Source of the DNA: Flavobacterium sharifuzzamanii
Lineage (GTDB): Bacteria; Bacteroidota; Bacteroidia; Flavobacteriales; Flavobacteriaceae
NCBI RefSeq assembly: GCF_003254585.1
Contig: NZ_QJGZ01000027.1
Coordinates: forward strand, 1-32,438
Direction: 5' to 3'
DNA length: 32,438 nt
Positions 7,431-14,338 of the stretch are shown one piece after another. The translations under genes were made by a program, and so were the position numbers. The notes beneath the pieces are model-generated. The model ran no database searches. It was not told the origin of the DNA and saw only the letters and a program-made list of their open reading frames with translations. Numbering within the stretch: the stretch's first letter is position 1; each line of letters opens with the position of its first letter.

Positions 7431-7456
7431 GTAACCTCATTTTAAAAACCCTCGTC
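7431..7456 (+). promoter_or_regulatory. ECF-type promoter of the DUF6249-like gene
   Basis: GTAACC (7431-7436), a 16-bp spacer and CGTC (7453-7456) reproduce the promoter in front of the sigma gene, including the preceding TT. Transcription would start around 7463, about 32 bp before the ATG at 7495. Confidence 0.75.
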
Positions 7457-7494
7457 ATATGAGGTATATCAATCAATTAAAAACATAAAATATC

Positions 7495-7854
7495 ATGGAC
7501 GAAAAAATTTTAATTCCAATCAGTCTTTTTTTAATGATCTTCGGGATTGTTTATTTAATTTATTCTACAAGAAATAGAGAGCGTTTGGCTCTTATAGAAA
7601 AAGGAGTAGATGCGAGTATTTTTTTACAGGGAAAAGGAAAAGGGGTTCCAGCATGGAAAATCTTTGTTGTAAATATTGCCTTTTTATTAATAGGAAGTGG
7701 TTTAGGTATTTTTATCGCCTTATTAATTACTACTTACACATCTTTGAATGATGGAGCGGTTTATCCTTCAATCATATTCATAATGGCTGGAGTTGGATTA
7801 TTAATCGGATTTGGAATGGCTAAAGATTTAGATAAGGCAGAAGAAGGAAAGTAA
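7495..7854 (+). CDS. Small inner-membrane protein, DUF6249-like
   Basis: This 119-residue protein has three predicted membrane helices at about 5-24, 56-80 and 90-109, with a charged loop between the first two (TRNRERLALIEKGVDASIF) and a charged tail. The loop and helix order resemble the DUF6249 family, common next to ECF sigma genes in flavobacteria. The molecular function is unknown. It is divergent from the sigma factor and shares its promoter type, so it is a likely member of that sigma's regulon. A strong bidirectional terminator follows at 7871-7913. Confidence 0.75.
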   Translation: MDEKILIPISLFLMIFGIVYLIYSTRNRERLALIEKGVDASIFLQGKGKGVPAWKIFVVNIAFLLIGSGLGIFIALLITTYTSLNDGAVYPSIIFIMAGVGLLIGFGMAKDLDKAEEGK

Positions 7855-7870
7855 GAGAGTAAAGAATAAA

Positions 7871-7913
7871 AAAAAAACGCATCAAATATCAAATATTTGA
7901 TGCGTTTTTTTTT
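7871..7913. terminator. Bidirectional terminator between converging genes
   Basis: A perfect 13-bp stem ACGCATCAAATAT/ATATTTGATGCGT with a CAA loop is flanked by an A-run on the left and a T-run on the right. It can end transcription of the plus gene (stop 7854) and of rnhA (stop at 7912) alike. Confidence 0.9.
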
Positions 7914-8388
7914 ATTCTTTAGATGCGACGGTTTCGTAATAAACATCAATCGAAAGTTTAGGTTGCATGGATGCCATAACAGCCAATTGATCGCAACGCT
8001 CATTTTGCGGATGATTGTTGTGGCCTTTTATCCATTTAAAATCGACTTGGTGTTTGCGGTAAGTAATTAAGAAACGTTTCCATAAATCAGGATTTTTTTT
8101 GTCTTTGTATCCTTTTTTTTCCCAACCAAAAACCCATTTCTTTTCTACAGAATCAACAACATATTTAGAATCTGAAACCACAAGGACTTTCATATTTGGC
8201 TTTTTCAATTTTTCTAAACCTACAATTACAGCCAGAAGCTCCATTCTATTATTGGTAGTAAGACGAAAGCCTTCGTAGAATTCTTTTTTATGTGGAGTGC
8301 CTACCAGTTCCATCACGACTCCATAACCGCCATTTCCTGGATTTCCTTTTGCTGCGCCATCCGTATATATATGTACTTCGTGATTCAT
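7912..8388 (-). CDS. rnhA: Ribonuclease HI
   Basis: RNase HI cuts the RNA strand of RNA-DNA hybrids in the cytoplasm. The four catalytic acids are present: D10 in HIYTDGAAKGNPG, E50 in NNRMELLAV, D73 in VVSDSKYV and D133 in NERCDQLA, with H123 in KGHNNHPQN. Length 158 residues is typical. It is the second gene of a minus-strand unit after purN, with a 72-bp gap containing a palindromic repeat. Its stop codon lies within the flank of the shared terminator. Confidence 0.95.
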   Translation of the reverse strand: MNHEVHIYTDGAAKGNPGNGGYGVVMELVGTPHKKEFYEGFRLTTNNRMELLAVIVGLEKLKKPNMKVLVVSDSKYVVDSVEKKWVFGWEKKGYKDKKNPDLWKRFLITYRKHQVDFKWIKGHNNHPQNERCDQLAVMASMQPKLSIDVYYETVASKE

Positions 8389-8405
8389 TTAATTTTAGAT
8401 TTCAG

Positions 8406-8423
8406 TCCCGATAGCTATCGGGA
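8406..8423. repeat. Palindrome TCCCGATAGCTATCGGGA
   Basis: This perfect 18-bp palindrome lies between purN and rnhA. It is followed by a short T-run on the plus strand only, so it would not terminate the minus-strand purN-rnhA transcript. It looks like a dispersed flavobacterial palindrome; this is from recollection, not from a count. Confidence 0.65.
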
Positions 8424-8460
8424 TGATTTTTTTAATTGCAATTGATTTTTGAATTTGATT

Positions 8461-9024
8461 TTATTCTTCCAATATTTTATGAATAATCTCTGGAAAGTGT
8501 TTTTGTTCCAATTCATGAATCTTTTCTGCAACCGTCTCTGGAGTATCTTCATCTGTTAAGGTAACATTTGCTTGAAAGATAATAGCGCCTTCATCATAGT
8601 TCTCATTAACATAATGAATTGAGATTCCTGTTTCTTTTTCCTTATTATTAACTATAGCTCTATGTATATGCATTCCATACATTCCTTTGCCTCCATAATT
8701 AGGTAAAAGTGCTGGATGTATATTTATTATTTTGTTTGGATATTGTTCAATTATGTTTTCCGGAAATTTGAGTAAAAAACCAGCAAGAACGATCAAATCT
8801 GGGTCGATTTTCTGTATTTTTTGTAGCACTTTTCTTTCTAAAAGTTCGTTTTTTTCGAAAATTTCGACAGGAATTTGATGATTTTTTGCTCTTTCAATCA
8901 CTTTTGCCGAAGCATTATTTGTAAAGACCGAAACAACCTTTGCAATTTCAGTGTTCGAAAAATATTTTATAATGTTCTCGGCGTTAGTTCCTGATCCTGA
9001 GGCAAAAACGATAATTTTTTTCAT
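8461..9024 (-). CDS. purN: Phosphoribosylglycinamide formyltransferase
   Basis: PurN transfers a formyl group from 10-formyl-tetrahydrofolate to GAR, step three of purine synthesis. The start at 9024 gives 188 residues beginning MKKIIVFASGSGTNAENI, the typical PurN N-terminus; the frame runs on upstream to 9123 but those 33 residues are not family-like. Catalytic N101 and H103 are in IINIHPALLP, and D144 is in NENYDEGAII. It precedes rnhA in a likely two-gene unit, and is divergent from acpP. Confidence 0.95.
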   Translation of the reverse strand: MKKIIVFASGSGTNAENIIKYFSNTEIAKVVSVFTNNASAKVIERAKNHQIPVEIFEKNELLERKVLQKIQKIDPDLIVLAGFLLKFPENIIEQYPNKIINIHPALLPNYGGKGMYGMHIHRAIVNNKEKETGISIHYVNENYDEGAIIFQANVTLTDEDTPETVAEKIHELEQKHFPEIIHKILEE

Positions 9025-9140
9025 AAAGTTGTGTGTTTTGAGAGTGCAAAAAACGGAATAAAAATCGAAAATAAATAGCTTTAAAAGACCTTTCTTGAAA
9101 TTAATTTTATAAATTAGTGTCACATTTATAAACTAAATAG

Positions 9141-9169
9141 TTGTTTTAAAATAAAGTTTTTTATTTTTG
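9141..9169 (+). promoter_or_regulatory. Promoter of acpP
   Basis: TTG (9141-9143), an 18-bp spacer and TATTTTTG (9162-9169) fit the Bacteroidota promoter consensus. The leader to the ATG at 9200 would be about 25 nt. Confidence 0.75.
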
Positions 9170-9199
9170 CCAACAAATTAAATTCTAAAATTAAAGATT

Positions 9200-9436
9200 A
9201 TGTCAGACATTGCATCAAGAGTAAAAGCGATTATCGTAGACAAATTAGGTGTTGACGAAAACGAAGTTGTAACAGAAGCAAGCTTCACTAATGATTTAGG
9301 AGCTGACTCATTAGACACTGTTGAGCTTATTATGGAATTCGAAAAAGAATTTGATATTCAAATTCCAGATGATCAAGCAGAAAACATTGCTACTGTTGGT
9401 CAAGCTATTTCTTATATCGAAGAAGCAAAAAAATAA
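9200..9436 (+). CDS. acpP: Acyl carrier protein
   Basis: ACP carries growing fatty-acyl chains on a 4'-phosphopantetheine arm. The attachment serine is S37 in the family motif [10 protein letters not shown]. The protein is 78 residues, acidic and helical, as expected. fabF follows after 237 bp, the usual acpP-fabF order, but a large terminator hairpin lies between, which fits the need for far more ACP than enzyme. Confidence 0.97.
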   Translation: MSDIASRVKAIIVDKLGVDENEVVTEASFTNDLGADSLDTVELIMEFEKEFDIQIPDDQAENIATVGQAISYIEEAKK

Positions 9437-9547
9437 TAATACCACACCCGAATTTTAAAAATTCCAAATTTGAATGTCCAAATTCCAAAATTGGGATTTG
9501 TTTTTGAAAAATTGGATTTTCTAAAAATCGGGTGTTATTATTTTTTT
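9437..9547 (+). terminator. Large terminator hairpin after acpP
   Basis: TAATACCACACCCGAATTTT at the left pairs with AAAAATCGGGTGTTATTA at the right (small bulge), followed by TTTTTTT at 9541. The enclosed DNA carries ATTCCAA-type repeat words at 9455-9513, as if a repeat sits in the terminator loop. Confidence 0.75.
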
Positions 9548-9601
9548 AAAATTTAAATTTCGATTGATTTTCAATCAAAAAGATATATTTATATTGTAAT
9601 T

Positions 9602-9645
9602 CCCATGGCTCTTAAATAACTATAAGTTAAGAAAGCGTGGGTTTT
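9602..9645 (+). promoter_or_regulatory. Leader stem-loop upstream of fabF
   Basis: CCCATGGCTCTTAA and TTAAGAAAGCGTGGG can form an imperfect stem (about 11 pairs) immediately followed by TTTTATTT. A TATATTTA -7-like box lies just upstream (about 9584-9591), so the hairpin would be in the first 50 nt of the fabF leader. It could be an attenuator or binding site; the function is not shown. Confidence 0.4.
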
Positions 9646-9673
9646 ATTTGTTTAAAGTACAAAATACATATTT

Positions 9674-10927
9674 ATGGCATTAAGGCGAGTTGTTGTAACA
9701 GGATTAGGTGCACTTACTCCTATTGGGAATAATATCCAAGAATATTGGAATGCACTTGTGAATGGAGTTAGCGGAGCCGCTCCGATCACATATTATGATA
9801 CCGAGAAACACAAAACGAAATTTGCCTGCGAAGTAAAGAACTTCAATATTGAAGATTACATGGATCGCAAGGAATCTCGTAGATTAGATAAATTTGCACA
9901 ATACGCAATTGCTGCCAGTGATGAAGCTATTAAAGATGCTGGAATCACAAATGATAACGTTAACAAACAAAGAGTTGGTGTTATCTGGGGAGCAGGAATT
10001 GGAGGTTTAGAGACTTTCCAAGATGAAGTATTGTATTACGCAAAAGGTGATGGAACTCCAAAGTTCAATCCTTTCTTTATTCCTAAAATGATTGCCGATA
10101 TTGCTCCTGCACATATTTCTATGCGTAATGGGTATATGGGACCAAATTATACTACGGTTTCTGCTTGTGCATCTTCTGCAAACGCATTAATCGATGCTTT
10201 CAATTACATTCGTTTAGGAATGTGCGATGTTATTGTTTCTGGTGGTTCTGAAGCTGCTGTTACAATTGCTGGTATGGGAGGATTTAGCTCAATGCACGCT
10301 TTATCAACAAGAAATGAAAGTCCAGAAACAGCTTCAAGACCTTTTGATGCAACTAGAGATGGTTTCGTTTTAGGAGAGGGAGCAGGAGCTTTAGTTCTTG
10401 AAGACTACGAACATGCTAAAGCCAGAGGTGCAAAAATCTACTGCGAAATTGGCGGTGGAGGTATGTCATCTGATGCTTACCACTTAACTGCACCACATCC
10501 GGAAGGAATTGGAGTTATCGCAGTAATGGAAAACACATTAAGAGATGCTGGTATGACTCCTGATCAAGTTGATCACATCAACACTCACGGAACTTCTACT
10601 CCATTAGGAGACGTTGCTGAATTAAAAGCAATTAGCAAAGTTTTTGGAGATCATGCTAAAAATATCAATATCAACTCTACAAAATCGATGACAGGACACT
10701 TACTTGGTGCAGCTGGTGCTATTGAGGCTATTGCTTCTATTTTAGCAATGCAGCACGGAATTGTTCCTCCAACGATTAACCATACAGTTGTTGACGAAAA
10801 CATTGACCCATCTTTAAACCTTACTCTAAACAAACCTCAAAAAAGAGAAGTAAATGTTGCTATGAGTAATACATTTGGTTTTGGTGGACACAATGCTTGC
10901 GTATTGTTTAAAAAATTAGCTGACTAA
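9674..10927 (+). CDS. fabF: Beta-ketoacyl-ACP synthase II
   Basis: FabF elongates acyl-ACP by condensation with malonyl-ACP in fatty-acid synthesis. The thiolase-fold catalytic triad is complete: C165 in TTVSACASSAN, H305 in HINTHGTSTPLGD and H342 in MTGHLLGAAGA. K337 in STKSMTGH precedes the second His. Length 417 residues matches FabF. rnc begins 9 bp after its stop, so the two are co-transcribed. Confidence 0.97.
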   Translation: MALRRVVVTGLGALTPIGNNIQEYWNALVNGVSGAAPITYYDTEKHKTKFACEVKNFNIEDYMDRKESRRLDKFAQYAIAASDEAIKDAGITNDNVNKQRVGVIWGAGIGGLETFQDEVLYYAKGDGTPKFNPFFIPKMIADIAPAHISMRNGYMGPNYTTVSACASSANALIDAFNYIRLGMCDVIVSGGSEAAVTIAGMGGFSSMHALSTRNESPETASRPFDATRDGFVLGEGAGALVLEDYEHAKARGAKIYCEIGGGGMSSDAYHLTAPHPEGIGVIAVMENTLRDAGMTPDQVDHINTHGTSTPLGDVAELKAISKVFGDHAKNININSTKSMTGHLLGAAGAIEAIASILAMQHGIVPPTINHTVVDENIDPSLNLTLNKPQKREVNVAMSNTFGFGGHNACVLFKKLAD

Positions 10928-10936
10928 TTTCTGTAT

Positions 10937-11677
10937 ATGAATATTATCAAAAAAATATTTTCTAAATCCCGTTCTCTAGAAGACGGGATTTTTTTTGACA
11001 CTATTCAGAAAATTCTTGGTTTTCAGCCTTCTAGTATAGATTTTTACAGACGGGCGTTTACACATCGTTCGTCTAATAAATTAGATCAGAATGGGCATCC
11101 TATTAATTATGAACGTTTAGAATTTTTAGGAGATGCTATGTTAAGTGCTGTGATTGCTGCACATTTATTTAATAAAGCTCCAAATGGAGACGAAGGTTAT
11201 TTGACTAAAATGCGTTCAAAAATTGTGAGTCGTGAACATTTGAACGAATTAGGTAAAGACTTAAATTTAGTGCAGTTTGTAGAGAGCAAAGTGCCAATTC
11301 AGCACTTTGGAGAAAACATTCACGGTAATATTTTTGAATCCCTTATAGGAGCTATTTATTTAGACAAAGGCTATACTTTTTGCGAGAAATTCATCCAAAA
11401 AAGAGTAGTTACGCCTTATGTAGATATTGCGCGATTAGAAGGAAAAGTTATTAGCTATAAAAGCCTTGTTATTGAATGGTGCCAGAAAGAAAAAAGAGTT
11501 TTTCATTATGACATTTTTGAAGATAACGGAATAGACGGCCAGCGTTTATTTGGTGTTAAATTGAGTATTGACGATAAAGTTGTTGCAAGAGCGAGAGCAA
11601 CTTCAAAAAAGAAAGCAGAAGAAAAAGCATCACAGAGAGCCTATTTTGCATTTCAAGAAAAAATTGACAAGAAATAG
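10937..11677 (+). CDS. rnc: Ribonuclease III
   Basis: RNase III cleaves double-stranded RNA, including rRNA precursors and sRNA-mRNA duplexes. The signature ERLEFLGDAML is at residues 59-69 with catalytic D66, and the second acidic site is in NIFESLIGAIYLDKG. A double-stranded RNA-binding domain occupies about residues 173-243 (SYKSLVIEWCQ to KKKAEEKASQRAYF). At 246 residues it is slightly longer than the usual 220-230. It is the downstream partner of fabF, as in many bacteria. Confidence 0.96.
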   Translation: MNIIKKIFSKSRSLEDGIFFDTIQKILGFQPSSIDFYRRAFTHRSSNKLDQNGHPINYERLEFLGDAMLSAVIAAHLFNKAPNGDEGYLTKMRSKIVSREHLNELGKDLNLVQFVESKVPIQHFGENIHGNIFESLIGAIYLDKGYTFCEKFIQKRVVTPYVDIARLEGKVISYKSLVIEWCQKEKRVFHYDIFEDNGIDGQRLFGVKLSIDDKVVARARATSKKKAEEKASQRAYFAFQEKIDKK

Positions 11678-11802
11678 CTGCAAAAATGTTGTAACTCTCA
11701 CAAGACTACATCGTTTTCGTTTATAATTTAACAAAACAAGCATGTCATAACTGTTGATGCTCCGTTTAGAAATAGTATATTTACAACTTGATTTTTCAAG
11801 AC

Positions 11803-12291
11803 ATGGCTATTCATAAATTGGATTTAGACGAATTTGACGAAATTGATTATTATTTGATGGCAATTCATACTTCATTAGAAGATTATAGATTAGCCTATTT
11901 TATCAATAAAATCCTTCCGATCAACTTAAGTAAGAGCAAAAACGAGATCCATGCTCAGACTAAGGAAGGTGAAGCAAATTTTTCGAGATTCTATTATTAT
12001 GATGAAGAAAAAGCTGTTTCCTGGAATTTAATTCAGAATAAAAATGAAATCATTTCTGTGAGTACAAATGATTTCCAGAATTTGTTTTCTAATGAAACAA
12101 GTGAGGTTTCGACAACAATTCATTTACTTCCTGAATTTAAAAAAGTCGATTTTTTCCTGAAAATTGATAATAGCGAAGAGGCGCTTAATTTTTCAGAAAT
12201 TCAACAAAAATTAAACACAATAGAAAGTATTGCGGCTATTTATGCCGTTGATACAGACAAAATAAAATCAAAAAACAATCTAATTTTTTAA
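11803..12291 (+). CDS. IPExxxVDY family protein
   Basis: This 162-residue protein is from a family known only by its motif, here LPEFKKVDFFLKI near the middle (the IPExxxVDY position). It is found mainly in Bacteroidota and has no assigned function. The frame can be extended to a TTG at 11788, but MAIHKLDLDEFDEIDY at the ATG is the natural N-terminus, and a -7-like box TATATTTA (11776-11783) lies too close to the TTG. No signal peptide. The pyk start is 5 bp after its stop, so it is probably translated with pyruvate kinase; a role tied to pyruvate kinase is possible but unproven. Confidence 0.85.
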   Translation: MAIHKLDLDEFDEIDYYLMAIHTSLEDYRLAYFINKILPINLSKSKNEIHAQTKEGEANFSRFYYYDEEKAVSWNLIQNKNEIISVSTNDFQNLFSNETSEVSTTIHLLPEFKKVDFFLKIDNSEEALNFSEIQQKLNTIESIAAIYAVDTDKIKSKNNLIF

Positions 12292-12296
12292 AAAAA

Positions 12297-13730
12297 ATGC
12301 TAACAAACAAGAAAACCAAAATTGTTGCTACACTTGGCCCCGCATGTAGTACAAGAGGGATCATTAAAGATATGATCGATGCAGGTGTTAATGTGTTTAG
12401 AATCAATTTTTCGCATGCAGATTACGAAGGAGTAAAAGAAAAAATCGATATCATTAGAGGATTAAACGAAGAGTTTGGTTACACGACAGCAATTTTAGGA
12501 GATTTGCAAGGACCTAAACTTAGAGTTGGTGTAATGGAAGAAGGTACTGTTGTAAATGATGGAGACGAAATCACTTTTACAACTGCTGAAGATATTATCG
12601 GAACATCAAAAAGAGTGTTCATGAAATATCAGAATTTCCCAAATGATGTTAACCCAGGAGAGCGTATCTTGCTTGATGATGGTAAACTTATTTTTGAAAT
12701 TGTTTCTACAGATAAAAAAACTGAGGTTGTTGCAAGAGTTATTCAAGGAGGAGAATTAAAATCTAAAAAAGGAGTTAATCTTCCAAATACAAAAATCTCT
12801 TTACCAGCTTTAACAGAAAAAGATATTGCAGATGCTATTTTTGCAATCGAACAAAAAGTTGACTGGATCGCACTTTCATTTGTGAAAACTCCTCGCGATT
12901 TACAGGATTTACAAGAATTAATTGCAAAACACTCAGAGGTAAAAATTCCAATCATTGCTAAAATTGAAATGCCAGAAGCTCTTGAGAATATGGATAAAAT
13001 TGTAGCATACTGTGATGGTTTAATGGTGGCTCGTGGAGATCTAGGTGTTGAGCTTCCTGCTCACGAAGTTCCATTGGTACAAAAAGATTTGATCAGAAGA
13101 GCAAAAACAGCTAGAATTCCGGTTATCGTTGCTACACAAATGATGGAAACAATGATTACAAGTTTAACTCCAACAAGAGCAGAGGTAAACGACGTTGCTA
13201 ACTCAGTAATGGATGGTGCAGATGCTGTAATGTTATCTGGAGAAACTGCTACAGGAAACTACCCAGTACAAGTAATTCAAAGAATGGCACAAATTTGTGA
13301 GGCTGTTGAGAATTCACCACTTATTCAAGTTCCACAAAATACGCCACAAATTAAAACTAAACGTTTTGTTACTAAAACGGTTTGTCACCAAGCAGCTTTA
13401 TTAGCAAATGAAATTGAAGCTAAAGCAATTTGTACTTTAACAAACAGCGGTTATACTGCTTTCCAAATTTCGGCTTGGAGACCATCTACAGCTCATATCT
13501 TAGTGTTTACTTCAAACAGAAGAATCTTAACACAATTGAATTTATTATGGGGAGTTAAATCTTTCTACTATGATAATGAAGAAAGTACAGATGATACTGT
13601 AACAGATGTAAATCAAATTGCAGTTGACAAAGGTTATGCACAAAAAGGAGATTATTTAATCAACCTTGCTGCAATGCCAATTAAAGATAAAGGAATGGTT
13701 AACACGATGAGAGTTTCTGAAATCGAATAA
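12297..13730 (+). CDS. pyk: Pyruvate kinase
   Basis: It converts phosphoenolpyruvate and ADP to pyruvate and ATP, the last step of glycolysis. The N-terminus KTKIVATLGPACS is typical. Substrate and metal sites are visible: R35, N37 and S39 in FRINFSH, K222 and E224 in IIAKIEMPEAL, D248 in MVARGDLGVELP, and ATQMMETMI follows. The C-terminal allosteric domain (about residues 350-477) is present. 477 residues is the usual size. It is coupled to the IPExxxVDY gene and ends at a strong terminator. Confidence 0.97.
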   Translation: MLTNKKTKIVATLGPACSTRGIIKDMIDAGVNVFRINFSHADYEGVKEKIDIIRGLNEEFGYTTAILGDLQGPKLRVGVMEEGTVVNDGDEITFTTAEDIIGTSKRVFMKYQNFPNDVNPGERILLDDGKLIFEIVSTDKKTEVVARVIQGGELKSKKGVNLPNTKISLPALTEKDIADAIFAIEQKVDWIALSFVKTPRDLQDLQELIAKHSEVKIPIIAKIEMPEALENMDKIVAYCDGLMVARGDLGVELPAHEVPLVQKDLIRRAKTARIPVIVATQMMETMITSLTPTRAEVNDVANSVMDGADAVMLSGETATGNYPVQVIQRMAQICEAVENSPLIQVPQNTPQIKTKRFVTKTVCHQAALLANEIEAKAICTLTNSGYTAFQISAWRPSTAHILVFTSNRRILTQLNLLWGVKSFYYDNEESTDDTVTDVNQIAVDKGYAQKGDYLINLAAMPIKDKGMVNTMRVSEIE

Positions 13731-13748
13731 TCACTTCAAATAAATTTT

Positions 13749-13780
13749 AAAAAGCCGCTTAATTTTTTAAGCGGCTTTTT
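13749..13780 (+). terminator. Terminator of pyk
   Basis: AAAAAGCCGCTTAA and TTAAGCGGCTTTTT form a perfect 14-bp stem with a TTTT loop, ending in a T-run. Confidence 0.92.
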
Positions 13781-14028
13781 GTTTTTTTAAACTTTTTTAT
13801 AAAAGTACAATACTTTTCCAATTTGATATTTTGTCTTTTTCGGGACATTTTACGACTTAATTTTCTGATAATCTATTAAAATTTTAGACGGAAAAAAAGA
13901 TTTTTTTGGTTTCATTTGACTAAAATTTCAAAAATATCTATACAGAAAATCACCTCAAGTTATTTTTTGCTCTCTTTCCACTCTTTTATAACCAAAAACA
14001 TAACTGCTTAACTTTCTGGTGTTTTGAT

Positions 14029-14054
14029 ATGTTTCATTTTATAAAATGAAACAT
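14029..14054. promoter_or_regulatory. Palindrome copy 1, candidate operator
   Basis: A 26-bp perfect palindrome with half-site ATGTTTCATTTTA. Its 22-bp core (14031-14052) is identical to the core of copy 2, whose centre lies exactly 50 bp away, close to five turns of the helix. Such a pair suits two dimers of a regulator on one DNA face. No T-tract follows. Confidence 0.6.
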
Positions 14055-14077
14055 TTTGGTGCAAATTCTCCAACTAT

Positions 14078-14105
14078 CTTGTTTCATTTTATAAAATGAA
14101 ACAAG
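14078..14105. promoter_or_regulatory. Palindrome copy 2, candidate operator
   Basis: A 28-bp perfect palindrome with half-site CTTGTTTCATTTTA. The core equals copy 1. The outer bases differ from copy 1 (CTT/AAG instead of AT/AT) yet are again symmetrical, so the symmetry extends beyond the shared sequence. Confidence 0.6.
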
Positions 14106-14338
14106 CTCATGCCGAATAAACACGATTGTTCGCTCTTTTATTAGTTAAATTTGAGATACTTAAGAAAAAGTTAAAAATATTTTGTTTCAGATTTTAAAAT
14201 AAATCGAATTTGAAACACATCAAAAAGATGCAACCTCAAATTGAGAATATTTTTTTGAAAGCGTATAATTTTTCCCATTTGCTTTTTTGGATTTTCAAGC
14301 TCATATAAATAACAAGGTCACTAACGAATTTTTTTATC

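Larger units (their letters stand above)
7187..7494. other. 308-bp divergent control region
   Basis: The gap between the sigma gene and the divergent membrane-protein gene holds two outward-facing ECF promoters near its ends (7196-7221 and 7431-7456). Between them lie repeat DNA with ATTCCAA words (about 7235-7272 and 7383-7418) and a perfect palindrome (7322-7350). No coding potential was seen. Confidence 0.7.
13781..14338. other. Long intergenic region ahead of the sulfatase locus
   Basis: These 558 bp hold no convincing gene. The notable content is two copies of a long perfect palindrome (14029-14054 and 14078-14105) and a looser GTTTCA...TGAAAC pair at 14184-14216. The size and the palindromes suggest a regulated promoter region for the downstream plus-strand genes. 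Confidence 0.7.

Noticed and set aside
9025..9123. N-terminal extension of PurN to 9123
   Set aside because: The 33 extra residues precede the canonical KKIIVFASGSGTN start and run through the likely promoter region.
11691..11716. GTAACT...CGTT upstream of the IPExxxVDY gene as another ECF promoter
   Set aside because: The spacer is 15 bp and both elements deviate (GTAACT and CGTT), while a -7-like TATATTTA lies closer to the start. Too weak to report as a promoter.
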